Position numbers and translations under genes: made by a program. A stretch of 64,000 nucleotides of DNA, taken from Hyphomicrobiales bacterium (GTDB lineage Bacteria; Pseudomonadota; Alphaproteobacteria; Rhizobiales; Rhizobiaceae). This document shows, in pieces, positions 16,614 to 24,789 of this stretch. The notes under the pieces were generated by a model, which saw nothing but the letters and a program-made list of their open reading frames with translations, searched no databases and had not been told where the DNA came from. Each line of letters opens with the position of its first letter. Positions within the stretch are counted from its first letter, which is position 1. The stretch covers positions 62,001-126,000 of the forward strand of contig UBXM01000006.1 of the NCBI GenBank assembly GCA_900469445.1. Reading direction: 5' to 3'.

Positions 16614-17611
16614 CCGCTCCATCTGTGAATGCGCCGCTGATCGAGGCGAAGGAACTGGTCAGGACCTACGAGGTTCGCCAGGGCATGTTCGGCAAGGTAA
16701 CCCCGGTTCGGGCCGTCGACGGCATCAATCTTACCGTCATGCCCGGCGAAACGCTGGGCGTGGTCGGTGAGTCCGGTTCCGGAAAATCCACGCTCGGCCG
16801 CATGCTGCTCGGCATCGATCCGTCGCAGGAAGGCGAGACCTTCTTCGAAGGCAAGCCGATGCCGAAGCTCGGTACGCCGGAATGGCGAGCATTGCGTGCG
16901 AAGATGCAGCTTGTCTATCAGGACCCGCTGGCAGCGCTCGACCGGCGCCTGACGATTGCCGAACAGATCGGCGAGCCGCTCGCTATCCACAAGCTGGTGC
17001 CGAAGGAACATCGCGCGGCCCGCGTTGCGGAATTGATGGTGGCGGTAGGCCTGCGGCCCGACCAGGCGGACCGTTATCCGCACGAGCTTTCCGGCGGTCA
17101 GCGGCAGCGTGTCGTCATCGCCCGCGCACTTGCCTCGCGTCCGAAACTTCTCGTCTGCGACGAGCCTGTTTCGGCGCTCGACGTGTCGATCCAGGCGCAG
17201 GTCGTCAACATGCTGCGCGACCTGCAGGAGAAAAACCGCATCGCCATGGTGTTCATCAGCCATGACTTGAAGGTCGTGCGCAACATGGCCGACCGGGTTG
17301 CCGTCATGTATCTCGGCCGGATCGTCGAAGAGGCGTCGTCCGACGTCATTTTCTCCGCGCCGCTGCATCCCTATACCAAGGCTCTGGTCTCGAGTGTGCC
17401 GGTGCCGGGTAAGCCGCTCAAAGGACGTATGATCCTGCAGGGCGAGCCGCCGAACCCGGCCAATCGGCCATCCGGATGTGCATTTCATCCACGTTGCCCG
17501 CTGGCCACCGATATCTGCCGCACAAGCGTGCCGCAGCTTCGCCAGGTCGGCGATGGCCGCACTGCCGCCTGCCATCTGGTGGCCGGCGCCGATCAGCCCG
17601 TTGCTGCATAA
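16610..17611 (+). CDS. peptide/opine ABC transporter ATPase, DppF type
   Basis: This 333-residue partner ATPase has Walker A GESGSGKST near residue 55, the Q-loop VYQDPLAALDRR, signature LSGGQRQRV, Walker B LLVCDEPVSALDV, and an H-loop in FISHDLKVV. The C terminus carries CAFHPRCPLATDIC, the same cysteine pattern as the DppD partner. The two ATPases would form a heterodimer below the DppB- and DppC-like permeases encoded next. The start overlaps the preceding stop as ATGA. Confidence 0.93.
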   Translation: MTAPSVNAPLIEAKELVRTYEVRQGMFGKVTPVRAVDGINLTVMPGETLGVVGESGSGKSTLGRMLLGIDPSQEGETFFEGKPMPKLGTPEWRALRAKMQLVYQDPLAALDRRLTIAEQIGEPLAIHKLVPKEHRAARVAELMVAVGLRPDQADRYPHELSGGQRQRVVIARALASRPKLLVCDEPVSALDVSIQAQVVNMLRDLQEKNRIAMVFISHDLKVVRNMADRVAVMYLGRIVEEASSDVIFSAPLHPYTKALVSSVPVPGKPLKGRMILQGEPPNPANRPSGCAFHPRCPLATDICRTSVPQLRQVGDGRTAACHLVAGADQPVAA

Positions 17612-17625
17612 GGAGCGCCAAGACC

Positions 17626-18552
17626 ATGCTGCGTTTCGCTTCCATCCGCCTTCTTCGGGCAATCATCACCATTCTTGCGGTCGTGACCTTCGCCTTCGTT
17701 GTCCTGCGCATGTCGGGTGATCCGGCACAGGTCATGCTCGGCCCGGACGTGCCGCAGGAATCCGTCGATGCCTTCCGCAAGGCCTGGGGTCTCGATCAGC
17801 CGCTCTGGATCCAGTATCTCGCCTATATCAAGTCGATCTTCAGCGGCGATTTCGGCGTATCGATGCGCGACAAGGCCTCTGCGATGCAGCTGGTCATCGA
17901 CCGCATCCCGGCCACCCTGCAGCTGACCATTCCGGCACTGTTCCTGAAGGTGGTGATCGGCATTCCTGCCGGCGTTTATGCCGCTCTTCATCGCCAGAGC
18001 GCGGTTGATCGCGGCGTCATCCTGGCGGCCATCTTCGGCTTCACCATCCCGTCCTTCGTCATGGGTCTGCTTCTGGTGCTGATCTTCTCGATCACGCTCG
18101 GCCTGCTTCCCTCGGGCGGCCAGGATACCTGGCAGCACGGCATCCTGCCGACGCTGACGATGAGCATCGGCGGCATCGGCATTCTCGCCCGTTTCTCGCG
18201 CAGCGCGATGATCGAGGTGATGGGGCAGCCCTATATCCGCACCGCCTCGGCCAAGGGGATGGCATGGCAGGATGTGGTCTGGCGGCATGCGCTTCCGAAC
18301 GCCGCCGTGCCGATCGTCACCATTGTCGGCTTCATGGTCGGTTCGCTGATCGCCGGCGCGGTCGTGGTGGAATCGATCTTCTCCTGGCCCGGCATCGGCC
18401 GCCTTCTGGTCGTCTCCGTGACCAATCGCGATCTTGCCGTCGTCCAGTGCATCCTGCTGATCATTGCCGCCACCATGGTCGTGTCGAACCTGATCGTCGA
18501 CCTGCTCTACGGCTGGCTCGATCCGCGGCTTCGTGCCCAGAACGCCCATTAA
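17626..18552 (+). CDS. peptide/opine ABC transporter permease, DppB type
   Basis: This 308-residue inner-membrane permease has six membrane helices. The N terminus RLLRAIITILAVVTFAFVVLRMSGDPA, the loop PYIRTASAKGMAWQDVVWRHALPNA (EAA region) and VVESIFSWPGIGRLLV are characteristic of the DppB/OppB group. I chose the ATG at 17626, which has AAGGAGCG upstream. An earlier in-frame ATG at 17476 would overlap the ATPase gene by 136 bp and add no homologous sequence. Confidence 0.93.
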   Translation: MLRFASIRLLRAIITILAVVTFAFVVLRMSGDPAQVMLGPDVPQESVDAFRKAWGLDQPLWIQYLAYIKSIFSGDFGVSMRDKASAMQLVIDRIPATLQLTIPALFLKVVIGIPAGVYAALHRQSAVDRGVILAAIFGFTIPSFVMGLLLVLIFSITLGLLPSGGQDTWQHGILPTLTMSIGGIGILARFSRSAMIEVMGQPYIRTASAKGMAWQDVVWRHALPNAAVPIVTIVGFMVGSLIAGAVVVESIFSWPGIGRLLVVSVTNRDLAVVQCILLIIAATMVVSNLIVDLLYGWLDPRLRAQNAH

Positions 18553-18564
18553 GGAGGAACGGAC

Positions 18565-19446
18565 ATGACAATCGTCGATACATCCCGTCAGCCTGCGGCC
18601 GAAATGTCCTTCTTCACCCGCTTCATCAAGCAGGTACGCAAGGTGCCTTTCTCCGTCGGCTTCGGCATAACCTGGCTTGCTGCCATGGTATTCGTCGCCT
18701 TCTTTGCAGACATGATCCGTCCCTATGGCATCACCGCCATGGACCTGCGTGCCCGCCTGTCGCTGCCGGGCAATCCGGCGCATCTTCTCGGCACGGACGA
18801 GCTTGGCCGTGATGTGCTTTCGCGGCTCATCCAGTCCATCCGCGTGTCGCTGGCAATTGCCTTTGGCGCAACGATCATCTCTGCCGTCTTCGGTACGACA
18901 CTCGGCTTCCTTGCCGCGAAATTCCGCGGTGCAGTCGAACATTTCGTTCTGGTTCTCGCCGATTTCCAGGCGGCGCTGCCGTTCCTCATCATGTCGCTGG
19001 CGGTGCTTGCCTTCTTCGGCTCCTCCATGCCGCTGCTGATCGGCCTGATGGGTTTCTACGGCTGGGAGCGTTATGCGCGTATCGCCCGCGGTCTGGCGAT
19101 CTCCGCCAGCGCCCAAGGTTATGCCGCAGCCGTCGTGCAGCTCGGCGCCACGCCGGGGCGCGTCTACATGAAGCATATCCTGCCCAATGTCGCCTCGACG
19201 CTGATCGTGTCGATGACGCTCACCTTCCCGGAAATCATCCTGATGGAAAGCGGGCTTTCCTTCCTCGGCCTCGGCGTGCAGCCGCCAGAAACCAGCCTCG
19301 GCAACATGGTGGGTTTCGGCCGCGAATATCTGACGCGCGCGCCGTGGATCATGCTCGCCCCCGCCTTCGTCATCATGATGACGACCCTGTCGATCTCGCT
19401 GGTCGGCGACTGGCTGCGCGACAAGCTGGACCCGACGCTTCGCTGA
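18565..19446 (+). CDS. peptide/opine ABC transporter permease, DppC type
   Basis: This 293-residue partner permease contains the DppC/OppC hallmark LLGTDELGRDVLSRLIQSIRVSL near residue 73. It also has an EAA-like segment ISASAQGYAAAVVQLGATPGRVYMKHILPN and the C-terminal ESGLSFLGLGVQPPETSLGNM. It starts 12 bp after the DppB-type gene behind AAGGAGG. It completes a full five-component importer upstream of two cytoplasmic enzymes. Confidence 0.93.
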   Translation: MTIVDTSRQPAAEMSFFTRFIKQVRKVPFSVGFGITWLAAMVFVAFFADMIRPYGITAMDLRARLSLPGNPAHLLGTDELGRDVLSRLIQSIRVSLAIAFGATIISAVFGTTLGFLAAKFRGAVEHFVLVLADFQAALPFLIMSLAVLAFFGSSMPLLIGLMGFYGWERYARIARGLAISASAQGYAAAVVQLGATPGRVYMKHILPNVASTLIVSMTLTFPEIILMESGLSFLGLGVQPPETSLGNMVGFGREYLTRAPWIMLAPAFVIMMTTLSISLVGDWLRDKLDPTLR

Positions 19447-19476
19447 TCAATCCTGTTTCGATCCAAGGAATTTGCC

Positions 19477-20241
19477 ATGACCAAAACCAAGATCACCGGC
19501 CATCGCGGCGCCCGCAATCTGTGGCCGGAAAACTCGCTGACCGGTTTTCGCAACGTGCTGGCGCTCGGCGTCGATGCGATCGAGTTCGACGTGCATCTGA
19601 CCGATGCAGGCGAACTGGTCGTCATTCATGATGCAACGCTAGAACGCACGACGGACAAGGCCGGTCTCGTTCGCCACCTGACGCCGCAGTCCCGCACCGA
19701 AGCGCATCTCGAAGGCACCGCGGACACCGTGCCGACGCTTGCCGAAGTGCTGGCCATCCTGGTCGATGCCGGCGAACGACAGCTGCATGTCGAGATCAAG
19801 TCCGACGAGGAAAAAAAGCCCTATCCAGGCATTACCGAGAAGGTTGTTGCCGAGATCGAACGTTTCGGCCTCGCTCATCGCTGCCACCTGACGTCCTTCG
19901 ACGTCTCGGTGCTGGAAGAATGCCGTCGCGTGGCACCCAAGGTCGATCGTCTCGTGTCGGTGAATGCCGAATGGGCGGCGAAGCAGGGCGGGCTTGAAAC
20001 CTTCATCGAAAATGTCGACGGCCTCGTCGATATCGTCGCCATCCATCACGAACTGATGGCAGCCGAATGGACGCTCATCACATCGAAGCTGCCGCTCGAC
20101 CGTCTCTGCGTCTGGACGCTGAACGATGAAGCGCTGATCCAGCCTTGGCTTGAGCGTGGCATCGGCCATCTGACCTCCGACAGCCCCGATCTCGCGCTCA
20201 GCCTGCGCGGAAAAATCCAATCGCAATCCGAACCTGCCTGA
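19477..20241 (+). CDS. glycerophosphodiester phosphodiesterase-family enzyme
   Basis: This 254-residue cytoplasmic protein has no signal peptide and the UgpQ-like catalytic set: GHRGARNLWPENS with His9, Arg10 and Glu18, IEFDVHLT with Glu36 and Asp38, and VVIHD with His51. These are the metal- and acid-base residues of the GDPD family, which splits glycerophosphodiesters into glycerol 3-phosphate and an alcohol. Known relatives also cleave other phosphodiesters, including the opine agrocinopine. It lies in the operon of a complete opine/peptide-type importer, so the imported substrate is probably a phosphodiester. Confidence 0.9.
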   Translation: MTKTKITGHRGARNLWPENSLTGFRNVLALGVDAIEFDVHLTDAGELVVIHDATLERTTDKAGLVRHLTPQSRTEAHLEGTADTVPTLAEVLAILVDAGERQLHVEIKSDEEKKPYPGITEKVVAEIERFGLAHRCHLTSFDVSVLEECRRVAPKVDRLVSVNAEWAAKQGGLETFIENVDGLVDIVAIHHELMAAEWTLITSKLPLDRLCVWTLNDEALIQPWLERGIGHLTSDSPDLALSLRGKIQSQSEPA

Positions 20242-20254
20242 AGAGGAATTCATC

Positions 20255-21169
20255 ATGGGCAATATCATCGGCACGGGCTTCAATGCCGGCTCAGTAAACG
20301 GCGAACTGGCAAGCCTCGAACAGGAACTGCGCATTCTTGCCGATATCGGCGTCGATACGGTCGAACTGGGCCTCACCAGCCTCGACCTGATTGCCGGCGG
20401 CCGCATCATCGAAGAGCGCGCCGAGCGGCTTGTCGCGATCACCAAGCAGTTCGATTTCCGCTACACGGTTCACGGCCTCGTTTCCTCCAACTTCATGGAT
20501 CCGGACACCTGCCGTTACCAGATCGACGCCGCAAAGGCTCTCGCTGTGGTCTGCGATCGGATCGGTGCGCGTATCCTCGTCCAGCACGGTGGAAACCTGC
20601 GTGCGGATCAACTGGCTGAGCGCGCCGATGCCGATAAACGCGAGCGTGAAGCGCTGTTCGAGCTTGCCGAATTCTGCAAGCCCTATGGCGTGCGTATCGC
20701 CTTCGAGAACATCTTCACCACCGAGCTTGGCCAGTATCGCCAGACGCCGACGCAGGTTGCCGAAACCGTCAAGGCGGTCAATCACCCCAACCTCGTGGCA
20801 CTGATCGACTTCAGCCATGCCTATCTCGAAGCCACCTATCGCGGCCTGAATTTCCGCGAGGAACTGCGCGCCATGGCGCCGGTTGCCGGCCATCTGCACG
20901 TGCATGACAGCTTTGGCCGCCCGCAGGCCTTCTATAAGCCCTACCATGTGCAGGAAAACACCGCACTCGGCATCGGCGATCTGCATATGCCACTGGGCTG
21001 GGGCGATATCGACTGGGAAGATATTTTCTCCGAACTGACCTTCCTGCCCGGCACCGTGCTGATGATGGAAATCGGTCGCCGTTACCACGCAGAACAGCCG
21101 GCAAGCCTTGAGCGCGCCAAGCGCCTGATGGCTCTGAATGCCAATCAGTCGGCCATTGCTGCTGAGTGA
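20255..21169 (+). CDS. sugar-phosphate isomerase/epimerase-like TIM-barrel protein
   Basis: This 304-residue protein is of the AP-endonuclease-2/xylose-isomerase-like fold. Probable metal-ligand segments are visible: IAFENIFTT, LVALIDFSHAYLEAT, HLHVHDSFGRP, and VLMMEIGRRYH near the C terminus. Members of this fold isomerise, epimerise or cleave sugars. It is the last gene of the operon, 13 bp after the phosphodiesterase with GAGGAA as ribosome-binding site. It may process the sugar released by that enzyme. The exact reaction cannot be read from the sequence. Confidence 0.82.
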   Translation: MGNIIGTGFNAGSVNGELASLEQELRILADIGVDTVELGLTSLDLIAGGRIIEERAERLVAITKQFDFRYTVHGLVSSNFMDPDTCRYQIDAAKALAVVCDRIGARILVQHGGNLRADQLAERADADKREREALFELAEFCKPYGVRIAFENIFTTELGQYRQTPTQVAETVKAVNHPNLVALIDFSHAYLEATYRGLNFREELRAMAPVAGHLHVHDSFGRPQAFYKPYHVQENTALGIGDLHMPLGWGDIDWEDIFSELTFLPGTVLMMEIGRRYHAEQPASLERAKRLMALNANQSAIAAE

Positions 21170-21178
21170 AACGAAGCG

Positions 21179-21209
21179 ATGGCCTTCCTTCTGTTCGAAG
21201 GAAGGCCAT
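21179..21209. terminator. perfect hairpin between convergent genes
   Basis: ATGGCCTTCCTTC (21179-21191) and GAAGGAAGGCCAT (21197-21209) form a perfect 13-bp stem with a 5-base loop. It lies between the TIM-barrel gene and the convergent GMC oxidoreductase gene. It is a probable bidirectional terminator, although a strong T-tract is missing. Confidence 0.6.
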
Positions 21210-21237
21210 TCCTGAAGGCGGGCCGTAATCGCCCGCG

Positions 21238-22824
21238 TTAGGCGGATTTTGCCGGCTGCGCGCGTTCGACGATTGCCGCCAGATGATGGGCCAATCGAAC
21301 CCCCAATGCGACCGCTGGAAATGTCGGATTGGCCTGGCCTGACGTCGGGAATACCGAACTTCCGGCAACGAAGAGATTGTCGACATCGAAGGTGCGGCAG
21401 TTGGCGTCGACGACGCCATCGCGACGGGTGTTGCCCATTCGGGTCAGTCCGATCTGATGATAGCCGTCATGGGACTGCGATATCACCATTTCCTCCAGAT
21501 CACCCTCCAGAAAGCGCAGTGAGCCGAGGCCTGTCTTGCGCAGCCACTCGTCAAAACTGTTATGGACGCGCAGCACGGACTGATAGTCTTCCAGGCAGTA
21601 GCTGAACTCGGTGCTTATCCCGAGTTGATTGTCCTGATCGGGATCATTGATCAGATGTACGCGGCTCGATCTCCTCGGCGCCTGCTCCGCATGATAGCGA
21701 AGGTCATATTCGTTCTGGGCGTCGCGTACCTGAAGATGCGGCAGCCCGTAACGGTACCGGTCATGGGCAATCTTGGAGAGCGACGCCAAGCCGTTGATGG
21801 GATGCCGCATCAAAAACATTCCGTGGGTGATGCAGTCCTGTCGCGACGCATTGCGTTGACCTTTGAGAACTTCCCGAAGAAAGACTGCCGAAGCCAAAGC
21901 CTGACGAGGAGGAAGCTTGCCGACATCCGAATTGTGCGGCCACATCACGGTATTCAGCACGCCCAGATTTCGTTGGGTCTGTGCGGCGGGCTGCAGACGC
22001 CTGCGAATGAAGCGGCCGTCCTGTTGTCGCTTGAAGAAAAACTGTTCTGCGATCGCTTCTGACTGAAATCGTATCTGGGCGATCTGGCCGGTCAGATGGC
22101 CCATGTAGTATCGCCCGAGCGGGCCTTCCTCCCCGGCAAACAGGTCCGGGAATTGCGCCTGCAGGTTCAGCAGGATGCGCGAATTTTCGCGACCCCCGCA
22201 TGCCAGAATGAAGTGGTTGGCACGGACCGTGCCCAATTGCCTGTCGCATCGAATGGTCGCGGACGTAGCCCTGCTTGTCGCGCTGTCAAAATTCAACTTG
22301 ATCAATTGTGTATCGAGAAGAATGTGCAGCGATTTCGAGGAAAGCAGAGCCGCCCTGTTTGCTGTCGCAGTGTTGCGGGGAAAGGCCCAGCTTTCGACCG
22401 ACTCGACGAAGGCTTCGTTGGACATGGCTCCATTGTGCGGGCGAGCAGCCTTCATCAGTTGCGCCGCCTCGGCGTAGTGGGGCTCCAGTTCGCCGTGACT
22501 GATTGGCCAGCGCGCCTCCTCGCCAAGATAATCGCGATATTCGAAATCGATATCATCGAGTTCGACGCAACGCCCTCCCCAGCGGCTTGAGGTTCCTCCC
22601 AGGCCAAATGCCAGCGTATCGTGATCGGGCGCATGAGGCACGGCATCATCCAGCCGTACACCTTCCTGCCTTTTTGGTGATGTTGCGTTTCTTGCCCCGC
22701 GTTCAAGCAGGATTGTTCGGACGCCTGACCGACTGAGCGTGAGGGCGATGCAGACGCCGACAGGTCCGGCTCCCACAACGCATACATCGAATTCACTATT
22801 CAGGATATCGCGGCTGGACAGCAT
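21238..22824 (-). CDS. GMC-family FAD-dependent oxidoreductase
   Basis: This 528-residue protein has an N-terminal FAD Rossmann motif (DVCVVGAGPVGVCIALTLSRSG, residues about 13-34, then LLERG) and the flavin region GLGGTSSRWGGRCV. A GMC C-terminal domain holds the catalytic-type histidine in YHQIGLTRMG and the asparagine segment GSSVFPTSGQANPTFPAVALGVRLAHHLA. GMC enzymes oxidise alcohols and sugars. There is no signal peptide. It stands alone, and its substrate cannot be inferred. It is convergent with the phosphodiester operon, so co-regulation is unlikely. Confidence 0.88.
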   Translation of the reverse strand: MLSSRDILNSEFDVCVVGAGPVGVCIALTLSRSGVRTILLERGARNATSPKRQEGVRLDDAVPHAPDHDTLAFGLGGTSSRWGGRCVELDDIDFEYRDYLGEEARWPISHGELEPHYAEAAQLMKAARPHNGAMSNEAFVESVESWAFPRNTATANRAALLSSKSLHILLDTQLIKLNFDSATSRATSATIRCDRQLGTVRANHFILACGGRENSRILLNLQAQFPDLFAGEEGPLGRYYMGHLTGQIAQIRFQSEAIAEQFFFKRQQDGRFIRRRLQPAAQTQRNLGVLNTVMWPHNSDVGKLPPRQALASAVFLREVLKGQRNASRQDCITHGMFLMRHPINGLASLSKIAHDRYRYGLPHLQVRDAQNEYDLRYHAEQAPRRSSRVHLINDPDQDNQLGISTEFSYCLEDYQSVLRVHNSFDEWLRKTGLGSLRFLEGDLEEMVISQSHDGYHQIGLTRMGNTRRDGVVDANCRTFDVDNLFVAGSSVFPTSGQANPTFPAVALGVRLAHHLAAIVERAQPAKSA

Positions 22825-23340
22825 GAAGATACACTCCCATCACCAATCGGATATCTGGCCATGCGCGTAGATGACACGCCCGCATGGCCGATATCGCCTC
22901 GTTACACGGCTGAAGGCGTGCCGCGACGCCTCCCTACTCTCATCGTTTGTCCCGGAAGAAACATTGCTCCGCGCGAGCAGAGAAAATGTCTCCATGCATC
23001 CGTAACAAGAAACGTAAGTTGTACAGATTCTAAGTGAAATTCTTGATTTAATTCGCTTAAAGCGAGTTTAAGTCGGTGCCCGTCGAATAGATGATGAAGT
23101 GATGATGATGAAAACGCAAGATTAATTGGGACTCTTCTTGAATTTTGTTTCGTTGCGATCCAATCTGAGGCCCTGCTTCCTTGGCGGTGAGACATCTGTG
23201 GTTTTTTGCTGTAAAGCTTCCGGTTGAAGCGTGTTTAGAGTGGAGTTGTTTGCTGGGGCGTTTGTAAAAAACAGAGGAGCATCAATGTCAAACATAGGTG
23301 TGACCAGACAAAACGCTTGCGAAATAGCCGGAGTGTCAAA
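22825..23340. other. gene-poor AT-richer region
   Basis: About 500 bp without a supportable gene, clearly more AT-rich than its surroundings. It contains the short palindrome TCGCTT-A-AAGCGA at 23053-23065 next to a related AGTTTAAG. Open frames in it lack ribosome-binding sites and family features. It presumably holds the promoters of the GMC gene and of the small secreted protein at 23341. Confidence 0.5.
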
Positions 23341-23649
23341 ATGAAACGCCGGCCGAAACTATGTGCTTTTCTCACCTTCTGGTTGGCCTTGGCTTGCCCC
23401 GGCCATACGGCGGAGTATTTCTGGTCAAGCAGCAGCGCATGCAGCGAAAGGCAGTTACAGGTCCAAAGGATAAGGGAAGGCCTCAGAGCAGGGTTCATCG
23501 AACTTCGTTTAGCCGAGCTTGGGCATGCCGGCGTCAAGAACGACCGGAATTGGACGCCTCCCCAGGTGATTGAAGACACGACTTTCAAAGGTATCGATCA
23601 GTATATCCTCAATCTCCAGGCCATCTGCAGACAACGATATCCCGACTGA
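23341..23649 (+). CDS. small secreted hypothetical protein
   Basis: I do not recognise this 102-residue product. It starts with a plausible signal peptide (MKRRPKLCAFLTFWLALACPGHTA, then EYFW). The mature part of about 78 residues contains two cysteines (C at about residue 38 and C near 96), an amphipathic stretch IREGLRAGFIELRLAELG, and a C-terminal LQAICRQRYPD. The ATG has GGAG seven bases upstream. A TTG at 23317 is a weaker in-frame alternative. It lies alone in an AT-richer island, so it could be recently acquired or a strain-specific gene. No function is assigned. Confidence 0.5.
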   Translation: MKRRPKLCAFLTFWLALACPGHTAEYFWSSSSACSERQLQVQRIREGLRAGFIELRLAELGHAGVKNDRNWTPPQVIEDTTFKGIDQYILNLQAICRQRYPD

Positions 23650-23879
23650 GTTCTCCGGGGTGTCGAGCTGTCGGAAACGAAAAGTCCGGGCTTCCTGTGT
23701 CTGACGGCGGGAAGTGTGCCGGCTCTGTAATTTCCTGATGTCCCTTCCCATATTACCTTTCGAAAGCCGTTTCTGGTTTTCGGATCGATACGTTGACTTG
23801 AGCTGCGCGTAGCGCAGTTCAGGGATAGGTCTCAGTTGCCCCCGGGATGTTTTTCCGGTTTGTGTTCAGGATTTGCACT

Positions 23880-24785
23880 ATGGATCTCGAAAAAATCTTG
23901 CGGTCGGTCGTGGCTGTCCGCGCCTCCATTCCGGAAAAGGCTTTTACGGCCGACACACTCGGCACGCGCCGCGAGGGCAGTGGTGTCGTCATCCGTGATA
24001 ACGGTTTGGTCCTCACGATCGGCTATCTGATCACGGAAGCGACCGAGGTCTGGCTGACGCGCCACGATGGTCGCGTCGTGCCGGCCTATGTTACGGCCTA
24101 TGATCAGGAAAGCGGTTTCGGTCTTGTCCAGGCACTCGCGCCGCTCGATCTGCCGGCACTGCCTATCGGCAATTCGGATGAGACGTCGGTCGAAGACGCC
24201 ATCGTCTTTGCAGATGGCGAGGGACAATATGTTCGCGGCAACATCGTCGCAAAACAGGAATTCGCCGGTTACTGGGAATATCTGCTCGACGAGGCGATCT
24301 TTATCACGCCGGCACATCCATCCTGGGGTGGGGCAGCGCTGATCGATAGCGAAGGCAGGCTGATCGGTCTCGGTTCGCTCAGGCTGCAGATGAGCCGCGG
24401 CGGTGAAATCGCCGACATCAATATGGCGGTGCCGATCAACCTCCTGAAGCCGATCCTCGATGACGTGCTGAGCCAGGGGATTGTCAACAAGCCGCCGCGC
24501 CCCTGGCTTGGGGCATATTCGGCCGAAACCAACGGCGAAGTCGTGGTCATGAGTGTCACGGAAAACGGACCGGCCGCAAAGGCGGGCCTGCGTAGCGGTG
24601 ACGTGATTTCCGAGATCCGGGACGGTGAAGTCGATGGACTGGCGGACTTCTATCGCAAAGTATGGGAGAGCGGCTCGCCGGGTGCCGAAATCCCGATGCG
24701 GATACTGCGTGACGGGCGCGAGGCCTGGCTCCGGGTCAAGTCCGCAGACAGGAACGATTTCCTCATCAAGCCTTCGCTGCAATAG
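23880..24785 (+). CDS. HtrA/DegP-like protein with PDZ domain, catalytic triad lost
   Basis: The 301-residue product aligns with trypsin-like HtrA proteases followed by a PDZ domain (about residues 208-290: PWLGAYSA, VTENGPAAKAGLRSGDVISEI). The protease fold is recognisable (EGSGVVIRDNGLVLTIGYLI; AVPINLLKPILDDVL), but all three catalytic positions differ. By hand alignment to DegP the His is Tyr49, the Asp is Gly79 and the Ser is Trp149 (PSWGGAAL instead of GNSGGAL). There is no signal peptide, so it should be cytoplasmic. It is probably a binding or scaffold protein rather than a protease. The start is the ATG at 23880, behind CAGGA; an upstream ATG at 23847 has no clear ribosome-binding site. 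Confidence 0.8.
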   Translation: MDLEKILRSVVAVRASIPEKAFTADTLGTRREGSGVVIRDNGLVLTIGYLITEATEVWLTRHDGRVVPAYVTAYDQESGFGLVQALAPLDLPALPIGNSDETSVEDAIVFADGEGQYVRGNIVAKQEFAGYWEYLLDEAIFITPAHPSWGGAALIDSEGRLIGLGSLRLQMSRGGEIADINMAVPINLLKPILDDVLSQGIVNKPPRPWLGAYSAETNGEVVVMSVTENGPAAKAGLRSGDVISEIRDGEVDGLADFYRKVWESGSPGAEIPMRILRDGREAWLRVKSADRNDFLIKPSLQ

Positions 24786-24789
24786 TCGT

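Noticed and set aside
12737..21169. Calling this the agrocinopine (acc) operon outright
   Set aside because: The transporter class and phosphodiesterase fit, but the regulator is SorC-type rather than AccR-type and no phosphatase is present, so only an analogy is claimed.
23053..23065. Short palindrome TCGCTT-A-AAGCGA as an operator
   Set aside because: Only 6 bp arms in an AT-richer region, no regulator gene nearby and no second copy; it could easily occur by chance.
22902..23195. A 97-codon minus-strand frame in the gene-poor region
   Set aside because: Low-complexity Ser/Arg-rich product without a ribosome-binding site, signal peptide or recognisable motif.
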